Source of the DNA: CAYGZC01 sp964354225
GTDB taxonomy: Bacteria > Bacteroidota > Ignavibacteria > UBA10030 > SZUA-254
Direction of reading: 5' to 3'
Assembly: GCA_964354225.1 (NCBI GenBank)
Contig: CAYGZC010000152.1
Coordinates: 1 to 16,048, forward strand
DNA length: 16,048 bases
Part shown: positions 1 through 7,882 of the stretch, in pieces
Numbering within the stretch: the stretch's first letter is position 1
Layout of the letters: each line of letters begins with the position of its first letter
The notes under the pieces: model-generated
Told to the model about the DNA's origin: nothing
Seen by the model: only the letters and a program-made list of their open reading frames with translations
The model's database searches: none
Translations under genes and position numbers: made by a program

Positions 1-1
1 A

Positions 2-307
2 ATTGAAACCGAGCATGGTTGGCTTCTTTTCACTCATGGTGTCGGATCTATTCGGCAATATTCTATAAGCGCCATTCTTCTAGACAAAGAAAATCCTTCG
101 AAAATTCTTGGCCGTTTAAGGGAGCCTCTCATTCATTGGACGGAGACTAACCGTTCCGGTTACGTTCCTAACGTTGTATACACTTGCGGGGTGCTCCTTC
201 ACAAAGACACACTTGTTGTTCCCTATGCTATGTCCGATCAGCAGATTACCATTTCTTTAATTTCTCTCTCTTCTCTCCTTGAAAAACTATTACATGGAAC
301 AAGTTAG
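2..307 (+). CDS. GH130 family glycoside phosphorylase/hydrolase, C-terminal part (cut by window start)
   Basis: The frame is open from base 2 to a TAG at 305-307 and gives about 101 residues. Recognisable features are TEHGWLLFTHGV near the start, then LLDKENPSKILGRLREPL, then GYVPNVVYTCG and a late VVPYAMSDQQI. These are the closing blades of the five-bladed propeller of GH130 enzymes. The family mostly phosphorolyses beta-1,4-linked mannosides (mannosyl-glucose or mannooligosaccharides) to mannose-1-phosphate. The substrate cannot be told from this piece, because the catalytic Asp lies upstream of the window. The C-terminus looks complete. The next 100 bases hold no convincing gene, so this is probably the last intact gene of its transcript before the peptidase remnant. 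Confidence 0.82.
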   Translation: METEHGWLLFTHGVGSIRQYSISAILLDKENPSKILGRLREPLIHWTETNRSGYVPNVVYTCGVLLHKDTLVVPYAMSDQQITISLISLSSLLEKLLHGTS

Positions 308-416
308 CTTATACGCAAGAGCAAAGATGGAAAAAGTAAATGGCATCGGGAGCAATTCTGGCATATCTGATCGCGCAAGAAGAATTGTAAGAAGATCGAA
401 CAGTGGTGAGTGAGTT

Positions 417-626
417 TTGAACAACGTAGATGTCGTCCAAAAAAACAGCAGTTCCCAAAACACGTTTGCTAAAATTTCGTTCACAGGTAAGCCGGAGATC
501 GGCGATTACCTGAAGCAGAGAATCTTCATGCCCGGTGCAAGCTATCAATGGAACGATTTATTGAAGCACGCAACAGGTGAGGGCTTGACTGCGAAATATT
601 TTGCCGAGGAGTTTGTGGGGAAATAA
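417..626 (+). pseudogene. Remnant of an M2/M3-type zinc metallopeptidase (C-terminal tail only)
   Basis: The frame runs from a TTG at 417 to TAA at 624-626. Its last ~46 codons (from about 486) read KPEIGDYLKQRIFMPGAS, then WNDLLKHATGE and a final KYFAEEFVGK. This is how bacterial M2/M3-type gluzincin peptidases of about 550-700 residues end. Nothing of the HExxH catalytic domain is present. The preceding ~20 residues (VDVVQKNSSSQNTFAKISF) do not look like the family. An in-frame TGA lies just upstream at 411-413; beyond it the same frame is open back to an ATG at 294 but encodes an unrecognisable, basic 39-residue peptide. I infer a large deletion that left the 3' end of a peptidase gene next to the GH130 gene. 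A functional small protein is possible but less likely. I could not decide between families M2 and M3. Confidence 0.6.
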
Positions 627-629
627 AAT

Positions 630-1886
630 ATGAAAAACTATAAATATATCTTGGTAACACTCTCATTATTATTAATCCAGAATCTTTTTTCACAGGAACA
701 ACCGATCTATCAAATCACAAAATTGGCTGATGGAATTTACGAACTTATTGCGGATGGTGGCGGATATCCGGTTAAAGTGATTGCTTCGGTTGACGATGAT
801 GGAGTTCTGATTGTGGATAGTGGTGAAAAGGAGCATGGGGATGCATTAGTCGAAGCGCTAAAGACATTCAACAAAGGGATGCCGAAGATTATCATCAATA
901 CCCATTCGCACATCGAACATTTGGGCGGCAATATCGCAATCGGGAAGGGTCCAACGATCATAGGACATAAGAATCTCAGGGACCGATACGTCAATGGTCT
1001 TTATGTTTTCAATGGGATTCCGGACAGTGCTCTTCCTAATGTCACATTTACAGATTCTCTGAGCGTGTTCTTCAACGGAGAAGAGATCAGGTTAATGGCT
1101 TTCACGGGTGCTCATGATAACAGCGACATTATCGTATGGTTCACCAAATCGAAAATTGTTTGTACCGCCGCCTTATGCAATGGCAATCATTTTCCTTCGG
1201 TGGATGGTGAACTGGATGATATTCTTAAATATCCCGAGACGGTGGCTAAAGTTATCAGCATTCTTCCTGAAGATGTTAAACTCATACCTGGGCATGGTGA
1301 TGATTGTACAATGAAAGAGTACAGGGAATTCCATGATATGCTTTTACAAACTTCCGGTATTATACGGACGGAATTGGTGAAGGGAAAGAGTCTTGATCAA
1401 CTTCAGGAAGAAGATATTTTAGCCGATTGGAAAACATGGGAATTGTACGTCGACCGGAATGAATGGATTCAATACTGGGTAAAAGCCATCCAGAATCCCA
1501 AAACAGCCAGCACGAAAAAGAAAGTTTATGCGCCTATCTACCATACGATTCTACAAAGCGGCGCCGACTCTGCCATTACGCTCTACAACAATCTTAAAAC
1601 AATGCATTCGGATCAGTACGAGTTCCAAGAGAGAACCGCAATGTGGATCGGTAGAAGGTTGGCGTATATCGATAAGGACGATGATGCCGTTAAGTTTCTG
1701 AACCTTTGCATTAAAGAGTATCCTAATACTGAAGCCGCCGCCATAAGCCAATATTCTCTCGGAAATGTGTACTGGAATAGCGGTAACAAGAAACTCGCCA
1801 AAGAGCCGTACAAAAAATATTTAGAACGATTTCCGAAGGATGAAACCATTCTGGAAAGAATAAAAGAGATAGAAAAAGAGAAATAG
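630..1886 (+). CDS. Secreted metallo-beta-lactamase-fold protein with C-terminal TPR-like region
   Basis: 418 residues, starting at an ATG 3 nt after the peptidase remnant's stop, with a GGGGAAA stretch just upstream. Residues 1-21 are a signal peptide (hydrophobic core ending LFSQ). Residues ~28-240 are an MBL fold: GVLIVDSG (58-65), metal motif THSHIEHLGG (91-100), GAHDNSD with H162, and PGHGDD with H222. Relative to the usual HxHxDH, the Asp is Glu (E96). The usual bridging-Asp motif (tGDl) reads TAAL (179-182), so that ligand is Ala181. Either metal binding is altered or the enzyme is inactive. Residues ~310-418 are helical, with TPR-like repeats (SQYSLGNVYWNSGNKKLA, then KKYLERFPKDE). 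The protein is probably periplasmic; its substrate is unknown. The fold is certain, the catalytic role is not. Confidence 0.85.
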   Translation: MKNYKYILVTLSLLLIQNLFSQEQPIYQITKLADGIYELIADGGGYPVKVIASVDDDGVLIVDSGEKEHGDALVEALKTFNKGMPKIIINTHSHIEHLGGNIAIGKGPTIIGHKNLRDRYVNGLYVFNGIPDSALPNVTFTDSLSVFFNGEEIRLMAFTGAHDNSDIIVWFTKSKIVCTAALCNGNHFPSVDGELDDILKYPETVAKVISILPEDVKLIPGHGDDCTMKEYREFHDMLLQTSGIIRTELVKGKSLDQLQEEDILADWKTWELYVDRNEWIQYWVKAIQNPKTASTKKKVYAPIYHTILQSGADSAITLYNNLKTMHSDQYEFQERTAMWIGRRLAYIDKDDDAVKFLNLCIKEYPNTEAAAISQYSLGNVYWNSGNKKLAKEPYKKYLERFPKDETILERIKEIEKEK

Positions 1887-1932
1887 AGAAGCCCATCTCT
1901 TCTCCATAGATTGGAACGGGATGGGCTTCTTT
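1887..1932. terminator. Bidirectional terminator hairpin between convergent genes
   Basis: AGAAGCCCATC (1887-1897) pairs perfectly with GATGGGCTTCT (1920-1930), with a loop of about 22 nt that can extend the stem by two more pairs. It begins right after the MBL stop codon and lies 41 bases beyond the end of the opposite-strand T9SS gene. Read rightwards it is followed by TTTACT. Read leftwards it is followed by a T-rich run (CTATTTCTCTTTTTC). It can therefore serve both genes. Confidence 0.75.
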
Positions 1933-1973
1933 ACTCAAATAAACCACGACTAAATATCGCGGGCTGTTGCAGA

Positions 1974-4196
1974 TTATTTCACCAAAACTGCCTTTCTTAT
2001 ACTCTTCATCAACGATCTCCCCGTGTTCACATCTGATGCAATCAAACGATAATAGTACACACCGCTTGGCAAGCGATCTGCATTTACTGCAACTTCGTAG
2101 TTGCCGGAATTCTGCTGCTCGTTCACAAGCGTCATCACTTCCTGTCCTAATGTGTTGAACAATTTAAGTGTAATGAAACTTGAAGAAGGCACATGATACC
2201 GGATCGCGGTAATCGGGTTGAAGGGATTCGGGTAATTCTGATCGAGCTTAAACTCAGCAGGCAATTCCCCGCCAACTTCACGCACACCATTTGTTCCAAG
2301 CGCACCTATGGAAATTTCATCAAAGTAAACCGGTGTCGGATCGTTTGGATCATTGTTGAATTCCGTCAGGTAAAGATACGCAAGCGAAATATTATTGCCC
2401 CACAGACCATTATAATAAACCGTGTTTCCAATCTTGAACCTTAGTGTATCGGGATCAATAAATTGTAAGAGAATGTAATAACCTGCACTATCGGAAGAAG
2501 TACAAAGATCTGTAAACATACCATTCTGTGATTTGGCGAGCCGCCATTGCCGCAACCCAATGGGAGACTTTTCCCAGATCAACTGTAGTGAATTTCTGAA
2601 ATTCTGAGGATTTTCCCAACTCATATTCTGATCGGTGAGAATAATTCTGATTGTATTATTGGAACCATTCATCTGACTCGGATCGGCAATTATTTTATAT
2701 TCTATATTATGAACGCTGAAAGGTTTCTGAGAAACCACACCCAATCCCGATAAACCGCTGTTACTATTGCATTGCACTGTTAGCCGGTCGTTCCAGCACA
2801 TTACTTCTGAGCCCGGTCCCCATGGATTATTGTAATTATAAGTATTCCACAACATCCACGAGGGCGACATACCATCACCCATGAATGGTTCAACGAATAG
2901 TGTTTCAGCAGGTATAAGGTTAAAATTAGCAACCGCCCCAGGCGATAAACCCCAATAAGAAGTATCGGGATACATACCGGGTGGCAATGGAAAACTACCG
3001 CCCCAATCCGTAAAATTAACACCGTACAATGGCATTGTCATTGCATCGTGGACGTGAAGCACAAAATGCCCTACCCCATCCGTCACCGAAAACGTATTAC
3101 CGAACTGATCACCCCACGCATTTATCATGTATATATGTATTGGCGTCTGCCCATTTTCTTTTACATCCCCGGTAATGGTTGCATTTGTAGTGAAGCAGGT
3201 AAAATTTGATATAGAATTATTCACAATCGAATCGTTATCGCCAATTGTATAATAATGTTCATTCGGGGACATATAGGTCGGTACCACTGTGCTTTGTTCG
3301 AGGCTAATACGTCCACTTCCCGGTGCTACCATTAATTTATACATTCCACTGCCATCGGTTCGCACGCCGCTGTTATTATTTTCGGCCCGTACCTCAACAT
3401 TTGCAATTGGATTAAAATTTTCATCTTCTACGTAGCCGCGAATATATGAATTAAGAGGAGACAAATAAAAATCTTGCACTTTATTTCCGGAGAACGCCAT
3501 CATGGTATCAAAACTTGAGTATCGCGACATTCCACCAAAATCACTCACGTGTATATAATATGTCCCCGCATCAACAGGAACCGAGTAATGCCCGCTCCCA
3601 TCACTAACATCACCTGTTCCTATATTTCCTGATGAGTCGCCTGCCCAAACCATAGCACCCGCGACAACACCTCCAGCCGTACTGTGAACGGTACCATTTA
3701 GTGTATACAACTTGGAGGGATTTAGAAATATTAAAATCCCCTCCGCGCTTGTTGGTCCCTCAGTCACATGAGCAATGATTTGCATTGAGGGCATTTTATC
3801 GGGTTTGAGAGCCGCAATTATAACTCCCGCGGCAGGATCAAGATCGATCATATCGGGTGGTGAAGTATTGTTATCAATATAAGTATCGCTTCCTACTGGT
3901 ATATCCGGTGAATCAATAACACCGTTTCTATTCACATCGAGGTAGTACTCTGATATGGCTGTACCATACGGAGTAATATCCAGCTTAACGAAAAATGTAT
4001 CGGTTGTTAGAATAGTAGCGGGTGAAATGAATGGTCCGTTGACCGAATTAGCGAAATGAACATAAGTGACAGCCCCACCTGCAACAGAGCGCTTTACATT
4101 TGAATGTTTGAAATTTGGAAATATTCTTTTTACACTCTGAGCCTCTACAGAGGAAACAGCCATGCAAACCAACAAAAGGTAAAAAAACGATTTCAT
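1974..4196 (-). CDS. Secreted multidomain protein with T9SS type A sorting domain
   Basis: 740 residues from the ATG at 4196, chosen because GAAAGGAG sits 6 nt upstream; an in-frame TTG at 4211 overlaps that ribosome site and is unlikely. A signal peptide ends near SSVEAQ. The mature part has an N-terminal beta-rich segment with a calcium-loop-like stretch DVNRNGVIDSPD. It continues with about three carboxypeptidase-regulatory-like (Ig-type) repeats: LNGTVHSTAGGVVAGAMV, IRGYVEDENFNPIANVEV and ITGDVKENGQTPIHIY. A Trp/Asn-rich region that may be a lectin/LamG-like sandwich (VEPFMGDGMSPSWMLWNTYN) follows. Residues ~645-740 are a typical T9SS type A domain: NYPNPFNP, then NTLGQEVMTLVNEQQ, then LPSGVYYYRL and a basic end. 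It is therefore exported across the outer membrane and anchored or released. No enzymatic motif is visible, so adhesion or substrate binding is likely. Confidence 0.9.
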   Translation of the reverse strand: MKSFFYLLLVCMAVSSVEAQSVKRIFPNFKHSNVKRSVAGGAVTYVHFANSVNGPFISPATILTTDTFFVKLDITPYGTAISEYYLDVNRNGVIDSPDIPVGSDTYIDNNTSPPDMIDLDPAAGVIIAALKPDKMPSMQIIAHVTEGPTSAEGILIFLNPSKLYTLNGTVHSTAGGVVAGAMVWAGDSSGNIGTGDVSDGSGHYSVPVDAGTYYIHVSDFGGMSRYSSFDTMMAFSGNKVQDFYLSPLNSYIRGYVEDENFNPIANVEVRAENNNSGVRTDGSGMYKLMVAPGSGRISLEQSTVVPTYMSPNEHYYTIGDNDSIVNNSISNFTCFTTNATITGDVKENGQTPIHIYMINAWGDQFGNTFSVTDGVGHFVLHVHDAMTMPLYGVNFTDWGGSFPLPPGMYPDTSYWGLSPGAVANFNLIPAETLFVEPFMGDGMSPSWMLWNTYNYNNPWGPGSEVMCWNDRLTVQCNSNSGLSGLGVVSQKPFSVHNIEYKIIADPSQMNGSNNTIRIILTDQNMSWENPQNFRNSLQLIWEKSPIGLRQWRLAKSQNGMFTDLCTSSDSAGYYILLQFIDPDTLRFKIGNTVYYNGLWGNNISLAYLYLTEFNNDPNDPTPVYFDEISIGALGTNGVREVGGELPAEFKLDQNYPNPFNPITAIRYHVPSSSFITLKLFNTLGQEVMTLVNEQQNSGNYEVAVNADRLPSGVYYYRLIASDVNTGRSLMKSIRKAVLVK

Positions 4197-4239
4197 TGTG
4201 ACTCCTTTCAATATGTTATTAAAGATTAAAATAATGATT

Positions 4240-4267
4240 AAGATACAAGGTTTTACTCGTCAAACAA
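4240..4267 (-). promoter_or_regulatory. Predicted promoter of the T9SS protein gene
   Basis: On the minus strand, TTGTTT (4262-4267), 16 nt, then TATCTT (4240-4245) preceded by TTG, giving an extended -10. The predicted start of transcription is near 4233, leaving a leader of about 37 nt that carries GAAAGGAG before the ATG at 4196. It lies in the 83-base gap behind the dipeptidase gene, for which no terminator hairpin is visible, so read-through from that gene is also possible. Confidence 0.45.
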
Positions 4268-4279
4268 ATGCCATGTGAT

Positions 4280-5473
4280 TTATCTTACTTCTACCGCTTT
4301 CAGTACCCTTAAAAAATTTTCACCGAGAATTTTCTTCACATCCGCTTCAGAATAACCACGATTTAACAACTCCCGTGTGATATTTGGCAGAAAAGTTACA
4401 TCGTCCATATCCAGCGGTGTAATGCTTATCCCGTCGAAATCTGATCCAATGCCTACAAAATCAACGCCAACGAGCTTCGCGACATAATCGAAATGATCGA
4501 TTAGGACACTAAGCGGTGGGCGGATTGCTAAGTATTCTCCCTTTAAAGATTCCGTGATTGCTGAATCTTTCGAATGATCGTCACCCTTGAATGAGGTACG
4601 GAACGAATCGATGCGGGCTTTGTTTCTTTCACGCATCACTTTTTCCTTTTCAGCAAACGTACTATCGATAAAGAAAGGAGCAAAGTTGATACATACTATA
4701 CCACCGCCTTTTGCGATAGCACGAATCTGATCGTCTTTCAGGTTTCGGCGATTTTTGCATAGCGACCATGCAGAAGAATGGGATGCCATTACTGGTTTCT
4801 TCGACACTTTTATAACGTCCCAGAATGTTGAATCTCCAACATGCGATATGTCTATTATCATCCCAATTTCATTCATCTTCTGAATTATTTTCTTGCCTAG
4901 CTCGGTTAGACCTTGTTGTTGTTGATTGTTTCCTCCCTTATCTTCATCTCTTGACGATGTTGCCCAGTCGGTGCTGTTATTCCATGTCAGTGTCATGTAT
5001 CGGACACCTCTTCGATAAAAATGTTCAAGATTCTTGAGATTGTTCTCTATCGGATGCCCACCTTCTAATCCGAGCATTACAACAAATTTTCCCTGTTTAA
5101 CAATATCCTTGATTTCTTGAGACGATTTAGCAAATTCGACTTGCAATGGATTCAGTTTAACAAAATTCTCGAACGAATCAATTTGTTCGTTTGCCATATC
5201 AAAGTAAGAACGGGTGGTTTTGTGCGGTGGTACCCAGATGGAAAATACCTCAACATCAACTCCACCCTCTTTAAATCTTATTAAATCGGAATGACCATGG
5301 TTGGTTCGCTTAGATATGTCTTCGCCGTTTACTATCCTCCCTGTAACATCATTATGCGCATCGATAACAATTGCATCGAAGTGAATCTTTTTATAATCAT
5401 TTCCATTCATAAAACCAAAATAGAAAATACTGGCTAAAATAAATATGGAAATAATAGTTCGACTAATGAACAT
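4280..5473 (-). CDS. Membrane dipeptidase, peptidase family M19
   Basis: 397 residues. An N-terminal hydrophobic segment (residues 4-22, IISIFILASIFYFGF) acts as signal peptide or anchor without a lipobox Cys, placing the enzyme in the periplasm. The family's binuclear zinc site is complete: DAHND (H40, D42), LEGGH (E137), DISHVG (H211), ASHSS (H232), NRRNL for substrate contact, and GSDFDG (D345). M19 enzymes cleave dipeptides, including some with a D-residue at the C-terminal side, and are used in peptide or peptidoglycan-fragment recycling. The length is normal for the family. A short Gln run (NNQQQQ, residues 182-187) lies in a surface loop. The start at 5473 has no good Shine-Dalgarno; TATTTC close upstream suggests a short leader, but I see no convincing -35 element. 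Confidence 0.93.
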   Translation of the reverse strand: MFISRTIISIFILASIFYFGFMNGNDYKKIHFDAIVIDAHNDVTGRIVNGEDISKRTNHGHSDLIRFKEGGVDVEVFSIWVPPHKTTRSYFDMANEQIDSFENFVKLNPLQVEFAKSSQEIKDIVKQGKFVVMLGLEGGHPIENNLKNLEHFYRRGVRYMTLTWNNSTDWATSSRDEDKGGNNQQQQGLTELGKKIIQKMNEIGMIIDISHVGDSTFWDVIKVSKKPVMASHSSAWSLCKNRRNLKDDQIRAIAKGGGIVCINFAPFFIDSTFAEKEKVMRERNKARIDSFRTSFKGDDHSKDSAITESLKGEYLAIRPPLSVLIDHFDYVAKLVGVDFVGIGSDFDGISITPLDMDDVTFLPNITRELLNRGYSEADVKKILGENFLRVLKAVEVR

Positions 5474-5536
5474 CGTCGAACGAAATAGGAAAAACTATTG
5501 ACATTAAATTAAAATTCACCTTCATATAAAAATAAT

Positions 5537-5580
5537 AAGAGACTCCGGCGTGGATAATCAGAATACCACCAGAGTCTCTT
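5537..5580 (-). terminator. Rho-independent terminator of the deoxyhypusine synthase-like/histone unit
   Basis: On the minus strand AAGAGACTC (complement of 5572-5580) pairs with GAGTCTCTT (complement of 5537-5545), with further inner pairing GGTGG/CCACG. It is followed directly by ATTATTTTTATATG, a U-rich tail. It lies 23 bases beyond the histone H1-like stop codon and upstream of the dipeptidase start, isolating the two units. Confidence 0.85.
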
Positions 5581-5603
5581 GAATTAATTTGTGATAGATA
5601 AAA

Positions 5604-5816
5604 TCACATTGTTGGAGCGCTAGTGCCGCCTTCAGATTCCTTTGCTTTCATCTTAATATCCTGGATTTCCTTTCGGACTTCCTGGGCTTTCTTCTTAAGC
5701 TCATTCATCTCTTTGCGGACACGTGTACCTGCCGACTTGTTTCCTTTTTCGTAGAACTTGATAAAGTCCTTCTCAAAACTGCTCAACAAGTCACGTAATT
5801 CAGTGAATCTACCCAT
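5604..5816 (-). CDS. Histone H1-like nucleoid protein, Hc1 family
   Basis: 70 residues from the ATG at 5816; GGAGG lies 5-6 nt before it, and the in-frame ATG at 5828 is part of that ribosome site. The N-terminal part MGRFTELRDLLSSFEKDFIK, then KFYEKGNKSAGTRVRKEM and the helical LKKKAQEVRKEIQDIK, match the short Bacteroidota/Chlorobi members of the Hc1 family. Their chlamydial relative compacts DNA. The protein is highly charged, rich in Lys and Glu, all helical, and ends in a small Gly/Ser/Thr tail. It lies 32 bases behind the deoxyhypusine synthase homologue, with no promoter in between and a terminator after it, so the two are co-transcribed. A DNA-binding role is inferred from the family. 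Confidence 0.85.
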   Translation of the reverse strand: MGRFTELRDLLSSFEKDFIKFYEKGNKSAGTRVRKEMNELKKKAQEVRKEIQDIKMKAKESEGGTSAPTM

Positions 5817-5848
5817 GTGTTCCTCCATATTATTGTTATTGTGATTGA

Positions 5849-6970
5849 TTATTTATTTTTTGGTTTAATTTTCAGTTGTTTAGATTTTACATACTCTTTG
5901 TACAGTTTACCCAATAGAGCGTCCCGTCGATCATACAATCGCTTCAACGATCTCGGTTTTGCATTGGCTAACGCGTACGATGTCAAAATCGGTAATGCTA
6001 TAGTTGTATCAACATAAGTTACTACCGTATCTGGCAACATATCAGGATTTATCTTACGCCATGTCACGGCTTCTGACGGAGTGGCGCCGGAAAGCCCACC
6101 CGTGTCAGGGCGTGCATCAGTTATTTGTAAAAAATAATCATGCCCTTTTTCATCGATCCCTAAAACTTCCTGGATTTGCGGTTCAGTTTGAAGTATAAAG
6201 TTTTTCGGAGAACCACCACCAAGTACGAAAACACCACTCTTTCCACCTTTCCGCTTCACATCAAGGACTATTGCGGCTGTTTCATTTACATCAAGCAAAA
6301 TGTCCAGTTTTATTTTGTTACCATCCAACGAAGCTTCTGCAATATTCATCCCAATGGAGCTATCTCCGGGAGAAGAACAATAAACAGGTACTCCACACTT
6401 ATAAGCCGTTGCCAATACACTGCTATTTTGGATACCAAGAACCTTTTCACGTTCTGCGACATATTTTCCTATCCGATAGTGCAATTCGGCAGTTCCCATT
6501 TCTGCTTGGAATTCATCAAGGCGCATGATTTTCTTAAAAAAGGCATCAGTCGATAGCAGTACATCATAATCAAAAAAAACATCATAAATACGCACTACTC
6601 CCTTTTCTCGAAGATAGCGATCATCGGTAAATGGCGATCCACGATACATCGATTTACCGATTGCAAAATGGGTGTCATGGTAAAGATTTGCACCAGTGCT
6701 TACAATCCAATCAATAAATCCAGCTTTCATTAATGGAACGATACACGAACCTCCTAAACCAGCCGGAGTTAATGCACCTGTAAGACTAATACCTATTGTT
6801 ACATCAGATTTTAGCATCTTTTGGGTAAATAGATGAGCCGCTTCTCTTAATCTTCCAGAATTATACGCTTGGAAATAATCATCGATAAGATTAGTTACCG
6901 AAATGTTCTTCAGAATGGGTTTCGGAACTATCGGTTTACTGCTCAGAAATTTATTTTTCAGCGATTTCAT
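5849..6970 (-). CDS. Deoxyhypusine synthase family protein
   Basis: 373 residues from the ATG at 6970. A TTG at 6988 would add six residues but lies above the predicted -10 element. Family motifs in order: SLTGALTPAGLGGS (63-76), the nucleotide-binding VSTGANLYHD (90-99), SSPGDSSIG (199-207), VLGGGSPKNF (249-258) and LSGATPSEAVTWRKI (293-307). K306 in TWRK aligns with the catalytic lysine that forms the enzyme-imine intermediate in eukaryotic deoxyhypusine synthase. By my alignment, the His after GGGxxK is Asn here, and an Asp used for spermidine binding is replaced. The enzyme class uses NAD and spermidine (aminobutyl transfer). Bacteria have no eIF5A, so the acceptor differs; bacterial homologues have been tied to polyamine synthesis. 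It forms an operon with the histone H1-like gene. Confidence 0.9.
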   Translation of the reverse strand: MKSLKNKFLSSKPIVPKPILKNISVTNLIDDYFQAYNSGRLREAAHLFTQKMLKSDVTIGISLTGALTPAGLGGSCIVPLMKAGFIDWIVSTGANLYHDTHFAIGKSMYRGSPFTDDRYLREKGVVRIYDVFFDYDVLLSTDAFFKKIMRLDEFQAEMGTAELHYRIGKYVAEREKVLGIQNSSVLATAYKCGVPVYCSSPGDSSIGMNIAEASLDGNKIKLDILLDVNETAAIVLDVKRKGGKSGVFVLGGGSPKNFILQTEPQIQEVLGIDEKGHDYFLQITDARPDTGGLSGATPSEAVTWRKINPDMLPDTVVTYVDTTIALPILTSYALANAKPRSLKRLYDRRDALLGKLYKEYVKSKQLKIKPKNK

Positions 6971-6979
6971 GATGGCTAA

Positions 6980-7007
6980 AATATACAAAATTTAAAGAAT
7001 TAAGCAA
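6980..7007 (-). promoter_or_regulatory. Predicted promoter of the deoxyhypusine synthase-like gene
   Basis: Minus strand: TTGCTT (7002-7007), 16 nt, then TATATT (6980-6985) preceded by TTG (extended -10). The ATG at 6970 begins only 9 bases past the -10 box and no Shine-Dalgarno is present, so the mRNA would be leaderless or nearly so. Confidence 0.5.
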
Positions 7008-7083
7008 GGAAAATCTTCAAAAAACGAAAGATTTTAAAGGTATGGGGAAAACAGGTCAAAATGAGGTAATTTTAAAGGAAAAA

Positions 7084-7842
7084 TCAACCGCAGAGCACGC
7101 TTCCACCATTCACATTGAGAATTTCACCAACGATATTATCCGCAAGGTTCGAAGCAAGAAAAATAACAGGTCCAGCGATTTCTTCTGGTGTTCCTACCTT
7201 TCCACGAGCAATTGATTTCACAATTTCCTTTGTCTCTTTTAAATTTTTAAAAACATCTGAAACCATATCTGTATTAACCCATCCCGGAGCAACACAGTTT
7301 ACCCAAATTCCATCTCTGATCAATTCTGGACCTAATGATTTTGTAAAAGCGATAATCCCACCCTTTGATGCAGCATAATGTGAATGGAGTGCTTCCCCTC
7401 TTTGTCCGGCAGTACTCGAAATATTGATAATACGACCATATCTTTGCTTCTGCATTATTGGAACAACAACATTACACATATTAAATGTACCTGTTAGATT
7501 TATCTCAATCGTCCGTTGCCATTGTTTTGGTGTCATTTCACCAATTTTGCCATATTCCCAAATCCCTGCGTTATTTACGAGAATATCGATCCGTTGAAAT
7601 TTATTTCTAACATTTTTCACAATATTATTACAATCAGCATAATTTTCGATTCTTCCCCTAATGGCTATGCCATTGCATCCAAGATCATTGATTTTCTTAA
7701 GGATTTTTCTTGCTGAATGTAGATCTCTTCTGTAAATAACAGCGACATCGGCTCCTGCCTGAGCGAGCATAACAGCAGTTGCAGCACCAATTCCGCGTGA
7801 ACCCCCAGTCACTAACGCAACTTGATTTGAAAGATCAATCAT
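7084..7842 (-). CDS. SDR family oxidoreductase, FabG-like (3-oxoacyl-ACP reductase type)
   Basis: 252 residues. The start at 7842 is chosen because AAAGGA lies 5 nt upstream and because the longer frame back to 7911 would run through the predicted promoter. Classical SDR features: TGGSRGIG (12-19) for the dinucleotide, basic YRRD (37-40) suggesting NADPH, NNAG (90-93), N115, S142/S143, catalytic Y156 and K160 in YAASK, then PGWVNTDM. The C-terminus (VGEILNVNGG) matches the FabG tetramer interface. These proteins reduce 3-oxoacyl-ACP or similar carbonyls. It is not in a fatty-acid cluster here, so the substrate is uncertain. It lies 113 bases ahead of the deoxyhypusine synthase-like gene on the same strand but seems to have its own promoter. 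Confidence 0.9.
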   Translation of the reverse strand: MIDLSNQVALVTGGSRGIGAATAVMLAQAGADVAVIYRRDLHSARKILKKINDLGCNGIAIRGRIENYADCNNIVKNVRNKFQRIDILVNNAGIWEYGKIGEMTPKQWQRTIEINLTGTFNMCNVVVPIMQKQRYGRIINISSTAGQRGEALHSHYAASKGGIIAFTKSLGPELIRDGIWVNCVAPGWVNTDMVSDVFKNLKETKEIVKSIARGKVGTPEEIAGPVIFLASNLADNIVGEILNVNGGSVLCG

Positions 7843-7882
7843 ACAATCCTTTCTTAAATTGATTCTGCATATTGATGCGATT

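Noticed and set aside
290..548. Two short minus-strand frames over the gap after GH130
   Set aside because: No recognisable motif or ribosome site. They run against the in-frame peptidase tail and the GH130 end.
6176..6556. 126-codon open frame on the plus strand
   Set aside because: It lies antisense inside the deoxyhypusine synthase homologue, whose conserved motifs are clear. The translation shows no family motif and there is no ribosome site.
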